Under the pieces are notes generated by a model. The model saw only the letters and a list, made by a program, of their open reading frames with translations. It did not search any database and was not told the DNA's origin. Made by a program: the position numbers and the translations under genes. Shown here one piece after another: positions 4,170 through 6,938 of a stretch of 6,938 bases of DNA (its first letter is position 1; the number at the start of each line of letters is the position of its first letter). Origin of the DNA: a bacterium (GTDB lineage Bacteria > Patescibacteriota > Minisyncoccia > Phycocordibacterales > UBA10002); assembly GCA_030648695.1 (NCBI GenBank), contig JAUSHG010000013.1, forward strand, positions 1-6,938, written 5' to 3'.

Positions 4170-6122
4170 ATGGCTAAGCTTTCGGACAAAGGCAAAAAGG
4201 CGTTCAATATGCTCTCCTTGAAGAGGGAGGAGAAAGAGGGGGGAAAGCCCCGTCCGCCCGGCCGCGGGCTGTTCAACAATGCGCTCGCGACCTTGTTCAT
4301 TTTTCTCGTACTCATGACGCTGTACTCGTTTCTTGCCGGAAACCGGCCGGAAACCTCGCTCGTTCCCATTTCGGAAGTGGCTTCGGACGTGGCGCGCGGA
4401 GATGTCGCGGAAATCAAAATTCAGGGCGATACGCTGGAAGTGATATACACCAAAGGGGACGTGGTGAAGCAGTCAAAAAAAGAGGTGGGCATCGGACTTT
4501 CGGAAACATTGCTTAATTACGGTGTGACTCCGGAAAAGTTGCGCGAAGTGAAAATCTCCGTGGAGAGCGAAAGCGGGTTTATGTACTGGCTCTTGAATCT
4601 CGCCCCCTTTATCATTCCGATTCTCTTTATCGTCGTCTTCATCTGGTTTTTGACGCGCCAGATCCGCGGTGCCGGCATGCAGGCCTTCACCTTTGGACAG
4701 AGTAAGCCGCGCATTATCTTCCCGACCGACAAAAAACAGCGGGTCACCTTCAAGGATGTGGCCGGAGTGAAAGAGGCGAAGGAGGAGCTCAAGGAAATTG
4801 TTGATTTTCTGAAGAATCCGAAAAAGTTTCTGGATATCGGCGCGCAGATTCCTAAGGGCGTACTCCTTATGGGCGCGTCTGGAACCGGCAAAACGTTGCT
4901 TGCGCGCGCGGTTGCGGGGGAGGCAGGCGTACCGTTCTTTTCCATTTCAGGGTCAGAGTTCGTTGAGCTGTTTGTCGGAGTGGGCGCATCACGTGTGCGC
5001 GACCTCTTCAAGCTCGCCAAACAGGCGGCACCTTCCATTATATTTGTTGATGAAATTGACGCAGTCGGGCGCGTGCGCGGAACGGGTGTTGGCGGCGGAA
5101 ATGATGAGCGCGAGCAGACCCTGAATCAGATTCTCGTTGAGATGGACGGATTTGAACAGCATGAAAAGGTGATTGTCATGGCGGCCTCCAACCGGCCGGA
5201 TGTGCTGGACCCCGCGCTTGTGCGTCCGGGGCGCTTTGACCGCAGGGTGGTGGTAGATTTACCGGACCGAGATGACCGTGAGGCGATTCTTGCAGTGCAT
5301 GCGCTCAAAAAACAGCTTGCGGAGGATGTGAACCTTCGCATCATTGCGGAGCGCACCCCAGGATTCTCCGGAGCGGACTTGCACTCTATTGTAAATGAAG
5401 CCGCGATTCTCGCGGCGCGCGAGAGCCGCAATAAAGTAGCGCAGTTTGACCTCATTCGTTCCATTGAAAAGGTGATGCTTGGTCCCGAGCGCAAGAGTCA
5501 TTTGCTTTCGCAGAAAGAAAAAGAGATTACGGCCTATCACGAAGCAGGTCACGCGCTTGTCGCCTCTGTGCTTCCGTATGCCGACCCGGTGCACAAGGTG
5601 TCCATCATTGCACGCGGACGCGCTGGCGGGTACACGCTCAAGTTGCCGCTTGAAGACCGCAAGCTCCAGTCGCGCAAAGAATTTCTGGATGATATTGCCG
5701 TAACACTGGGCGGCTACATTGTGGAGAAAATGATGTTTGGTGATATCACGACCGGTCCTTCAAATGATTTGCAGGTGGCAAGCGCGCTCGCGCGCGACAT
5801 GGTAACCAAGTACGGCATGTCGGAGAAGCTTGGGCCGATTGCCTTCGAGACGCTCATGGGACGGGTAGGGAATCGCGGCATGTATGAGGAACGGGAATAC
5901 GGAGAGAAGATAGGGGATGTGATTGATTCCGAGGTGGCAAAAATAATAAGCGAAGCATTTGCCCGCGCCGATGAAATAATAAAGAAGCACAAGGGAGCGT
6001 TGGAGGGAATAGCGCAGAAATTGATTGAGGTGGAAACACTGGAGCGGGAGGAGTTTGAAAAAGTGATTATTGCGCACGGCATACAGCCCAAGAAGAAGAA
6101 AGACATCGAACATCAAAAATAG
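4170..6122 (+). CDS. ftsH: ATP-dependent zinc metalloprotease FtsH
   Basis: A 650-residue membrane-anchored AAA+ protease. As a hexamer it extracts and degrades damaged membrane proteins, tagged peptides and unstable regulators. In order: a charged cytoplasmic N terminus (1-34), TM1 (about 36-57), an extracytoplasmic domain (58-138), TM2 (about 141-162), the AAA+ module (from about 193), and the M41 peptidase domain. Key sites: Walker A GASGTGKT (235-242), pore loop FVG (268-270), Walker B IIFVDEID (290-297), second region of homology NRPDVLDPALVRPGRFDRR (341-359), zinc site HEAGH (457-461) and third ligand Asp533. Walker A differs from the usual GPPGTGKT in its second and third residues. Length is normal for the family (E. 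coli 644), and all catalytic residues are present. It is divergent from smpB, with which it may share regulation. The C terminus is Lys-rich (KKKKDIEHQK). Confidence 0.97.
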   Translation: MAKLSDKGKKAFNMLSLKREEKEGGKPRPPGRGLFNNALATLFIFLVLMTLYSFLAGNRPETSLVPISEVASDVARGDVAEIKIQGDTLEVIYTKGDVVKQSKKEVGIGLSETLLNYGVTPEKLREVKISVESESGFMYWLLNLAPFIIPILFIVVFIWFLTRQIRGAGMQAFTFGQSKPRIIFPTDKKQRVTFKDVAGVKEAKEELKEIVDFLKNPKKFLDIGAQIPKGVLLMGASGTGKTLLARAVAGEAGVPFFSISGSEFVELFVGVGASRVRDLFKLAKQAAPSIIFVDEIDAVGRVRGTGVGGGNDEREQTLNQILVEMDGFEQHEKVIVMAASNRPDVLDPALVRPGRFDRRVVVDLPDRDDREAILAVHALKKQLAEDVNLRIIAERTPGFSGADLHSIVNEAAILAARESRNKVAQFDLIRSIEKVMLGPERKSHLLSQKEKEITAYHEAGHALVASVLPYADPVHKVSIIARGRAGGYTLKLPLEDRKLQSRKEFLDDIAVTLGGYIVEKMMFGDITTGPSNDLQVASALARDMVTKYGMSEKLGPIAFETLMGRVGNRGMYEEREYGEKIGDVIDSEVAKIISEAFARADEIIKKHKGALEGIAQKLIEVETLEREEFEKVIIAHGIQPKKKKDIEHQK

Positions 6123-6139
6123 TGGGACTATTTTTGATG
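6111..6139 (+). terminator. Hairpin spanning the ftsH stop codon
   Basis: A perfect 13-bp inverted repeat, CATCAAAAATAGT (6111-6123) / ACTATTTTTGATG (6127-6139), with a GGG loop. The TAG stop (6120-6122) is inside the stem. It is A/T-rich and is followed by a T-rich stretch and not a clean T-run, so it may be a weak terminator or a 3'-end stabiliser. Confidence 0.5.
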
Positions 6140-6169
6140 AATTTCTAATTTCTAATTCACCTAATTTCT
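6140..6169. repeat. Short AATTTCT direct repeats
   Basis: AATTTCT occurs at 6140-6146, 6147-6153 and 6163-6169, with a partial unit at 6154-6158. It is low-complexity A/T sequence in the gap after ftsH. No function is evident. Confidence 0.6.
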
Positions 6170-6198
6170 AATAAAATCTCCAAATCCCAATTCGCAAA

Positions 6199-6222
6199 CA
6201 AAAAGCCGCTCGGGGAGCGGCT
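6199..6222 (-). terminator. Terminator of the small membrane/Cys-rich operon
   Basis: On the minus strand, the stem AGCCGCT (6216-6222) / AGCGGCT (6204-6210) with a CCCCG loop is followed by a T-run. It lies about 17 bp past the stop at 6239. Confidence 0.85.
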
Positions 6223-6238
6223 GCGGGGGCACAAAATA

Positions 6239-6391
6239 TTATTTCTTTCGAATGAACTTGAGCACGGCGTTGTAACACGGAACGCACAAGTGGTGCTTCT
6301 TGCAGTAATCTCTTTTGTTCGGCTTGCGGAGAAGCAGTGCGGCAGATCCTTCAATTTCTTTTCCGCACTTAGCGCAGTAGGCTTGTATCAT
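6239..6391 (-). CDS. 50-aa Cys-rich putative zinc-binding protein
   Basis: A 50-residue protein not recognised as a named family. Its Cys/His pattern is YCAKCGK (Cys6, Cys9), then after 20 residues CKKHHLCVPC (Cys30, His33, His34, Cys36, Cys39). It looks like a treble-clef or zinc-ribbon pair of knuckles, followed by a basic tail KFIRKK. Small basic zinc-ribbon proteins often contact ribosomes or nucleic acid, but that is inference. The start at 6391 has AAAGGA with a 7-nt spacer, and it overlaps the upstream TAA by one base (TAATG), so translation is probably coupled to the membrane-protein gene. A strong terminator follows. The ordered Cys pairs, good ribosome site and coupling make a real gene likely. 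Confidence 0.75.
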   Translation of the reverse strand: MIQAYCAKCGKEIEGSAALLLRKPNKRDYCKKHHLCVPCYNAVLKFIRKK

Positions 6392-6591
6392 TAGTAGTTC
6401 CTTTTTCCGGAGGTATCAGCGGAGTTTTCTTTCGCTTTCTTGTCAAGATAAGTGGAAACTCCGGCAAGATACATTACCAGAAGAACTACTATACCCACTT
6501 GCCACTTGGTTATTTCGGTAGGGAACATCATAATCACCATTGCGAGACCCCCGGCCAGTATCGCACCTACTACTAGTATTTTCCGTAGCAT
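6391..6591 (-). CDS. Small two-helix membrane protein, unknown function
   Basis: A 66-residue protein with two predicted transmembrane helices, about residues 5-23 (ILVVGAILAGGLAMVIMMF) and 31-49 (QVGIVVLLVMYLAGVSTYL), joined by PTEITKW, and a polar tail DKKAKENSADTSGKRNY. Positive charge at the N terminus (RK) and after helix 2 (DKKAK) predicts a hairpin with both ends in the cytoplasm. There is no catalytic motif and I cannot assign a family. The start at 6591 has GAAAGG with a 6-nt spacer. Its stop overlaps the start of the 50-aa Cys-rich gene, so the two products are made together. The promoter at 6613-6640 predicts a short 15-nt leader. It is divergent from tRNA-Ile. Confidence 0.75.
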   Translation of the reverse strand: MLRKILVVGAILAGGLAMVIMMFPTEITKWQVGIVVLLVMYLAGVSTYLDKKAKENSADTSGKRNY

Positions 6592-6612
6592 AAAGAGCCT
6601 TTCGTTAAAAGT

Positions 6613-6640
6613 ACAATACGCCTGTTTTGCTGTTTTGCAA
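6613..6640 (-). promoter_or_regulatory. Promoter of the small membrane/Cys-rich operon
   Basis: On the minus strand, TTGCAA (6635-6640) and TATTGT (6613-6618) are spaced 16 bp apart. The predicted start near 6606 leaves a 15-nt leader holding the ribosome site. The -35 is the same palindromic hexamer used by the tRNA promoter. Confidence 0.45.
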
Positions 6641-6662
6641 ATGTGTTTTTCGTGCGTATGAT
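6635..6662 (+). promoter_or_regulatory. Promoter of tRNA-Ile
   Basis: TTGCAA (6635-6640) and TATGAT (6657-6662, 5/6) are spaced 16 bp apart. The predicted start at about 6669 is 1-2 nt before the mature tRNA 5' end. Confidence 0.55.
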
Positions 6663-6670
6663 ATAGCTAC

Positions 6671-6742
6671 ACGCCCGTAGCTCAATGGTAGAGCGTTCCG
6701 CTTATATCGGAATGGCTGGGGGTTCGAGTCCCTCCGGGCGTA
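6671..6742 (+). tRNA. tRNA-Ile (anticodon UAU)
   Basis: A full cloverleaf of 72 nt: acceptor ACGCCCG/CGGGCGT, D-arm GCTC-AATGGTA-GAGC, anticodon arm TTCCG-CTTATAT-CGGAA, a 5-nt variable loop, T-arm GGGGG-TTCGAGT-CCCTC (one G-U) and discriminator A at 6742. The seven-base loop puts TAT at 34-36, reading the isoleucine codon AUA. CCA is not encoded. Most bacteria read AUA with a CAU-anticodon tRNA modified to lysidine by TilS; a UAU tRNA is the rarer solution. AUA codons occur in several genes here (infC, ftsH). Confidence 0.93.
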
Positions 6743-6788
6743 TCCGCACGAGAAAGCTTCTTGATGATCTTTGTGAGGCGACTCGAAA

Positions 6789-6839
6789 AGCTTCTCCCAT
6801 ATTTCAGAGCCGTTCTGACGGTGAGGAAATGGGAAAGCT
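6789..6839 (+). repeat. Imperfect long hairpin between the two tRNA 3' copies
   Basis: The arms around CCGT-TCTG-ACGG (6810-6821) extend through ATTTC/GAAAT, CCC/GGG and AGCTT/AAGCT with small bulges and an internal loop, giving roughly 18 pairs over 51 nt. There is no T-run, so it is not a clear terminator for the tRNA. Confidence 0.55.
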
Positions 6840-6855
6840 GTACTGAACGAGTAGC

Positions 6856-6876
6856 GTTCGAGTCCCTCCGGGCGTA
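6856..6876 (+). repeat. Duplicate of the tRNA-Ile 3' end
   Basis: 21 bp identical to 6722-6742, running from the last T-stem base through the T-loop, acceptor 3' strand and discriminator. No matching 5' half is nearby, so this is a 3' fragment and not a second tRNA. Such copies are typical of attachment sites left by integrating elements, but no integrase is in the window. The rest of 6743-6938 holds no convincing gene. Confidence 0.8.
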
Positions 6877-6938
6877 CAAAAGACCATTCGATTATTTTGT
6901 GAAATGTGTCTGTTATTAAAGAATTAGATATCATGTCC

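Noticed and set aside
6140..6175. CRISPR-like repeats
   Set aside because: Units are 7 bp, low-complexity and without spacers.
6270..6280. Third partial copy of the smpB/ftsH repeat (TTGTAACACGG)
   Set aside because: It lies inside the Cys-rich coding sequence where the codons explain it, and the GGGTATA half is missing; probably chance.
6764..6919. 51-aa plus-strand frame through the tRNA 3' copy
   Set aside because: No ribosome site, reads through a strong hairpin and the tRNA fragment, and has no recognisable domain.
6605..6934. 109-codon minus-strand frame across the tRNA
   Set aside because: YARRDSNPQPFRYKRNALPLSYGR is the well-known spurious translation of an antisense tRNA gene.

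Overview
The window most likely comes from a small-genome bacterium of the Candidate Phyla Radiation (Patescibacteria, probably Parcubacteria-like). This is an inference. It rests on compact housekeeping genes with short gaps, several tiny unrecognised proteins with Cys/His clusters, genes that appear to lack leaders, CCA-less RNA 3' ends, a tRNA-Ile with a UAU anticodon, and SmpB and FtsH sequences of the style seen in that group. No rRNA or species-level marker is present.

Layout from left to right. (1) 1-341, minus: the N-terminal two thirds of infC (IF-3), cut by the window edge and lacking any ATG start. (2) 445-1881, plus: purB (adenylosuccinate lyase), divergent from infC, resembling the actinobacterial form and ending in an intrinsic terminator. 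(3) 1937-2512, minus: two small genes, a 103-aa His-rich protein and a 63-aa C2HC zinc-finger protein, with their own terminator. (4) 2623-3034, minus: a cold-shock-domain gene with a strong promoter and a leader of about 135 nt that can fold into a three-way junction. (5) 3044-4065, minus: smpB followed by ssrA (tmRNA), the trans-translation pair, with a long nested palindrome between them and a 20-bp perfect terminator stem starting at the tmRNA 3' end. (6) 4080-4158: an 18-bp inverted repeat in the divergent smpB/ftsH gap. (7) 4170-6122, plus: ftsH, the membrane AAA+ zinc protease. (8) 6199-6591, minus: a two-gene operon of a small two-helix membrane protein and a 50-aa Cys-rich protein. 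(9) 6671-6742, plus: tRNA-Ile(UAU). Its 3' 21 nt recur at 6856-6876, with a strong hairpin between the copies.

Functionally this is a protein-synthesis and quality-control neighbourhood. IF-3 governs initiation, tmRNA-SmpB rescues stalled ribosomes and tags the products, FtsH is a protease known in other bacteria to degrade tagged and misfolded membrane proteins, and the cold-shock protein is an RNA chaperone. PurB stands apart as a nucleotide enzyme, perhaps acquired by transfer.

The most interesting points are: the structured leader of the cold-shock gene; the atypical tmRNA tag, which ends ALS rather than ALAA; the paired palindromes between smpB and ssrA; the inverted repeat shared by the divergent smpB and ftsH promoters, both of which predict nearly leaderless mRNAs; the tRNA 3'-end duplication; and palindromic TTGCAA -35 hexamers that may serve promoters on both strands. 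All promoter and RNA-structure calls were made by eye.
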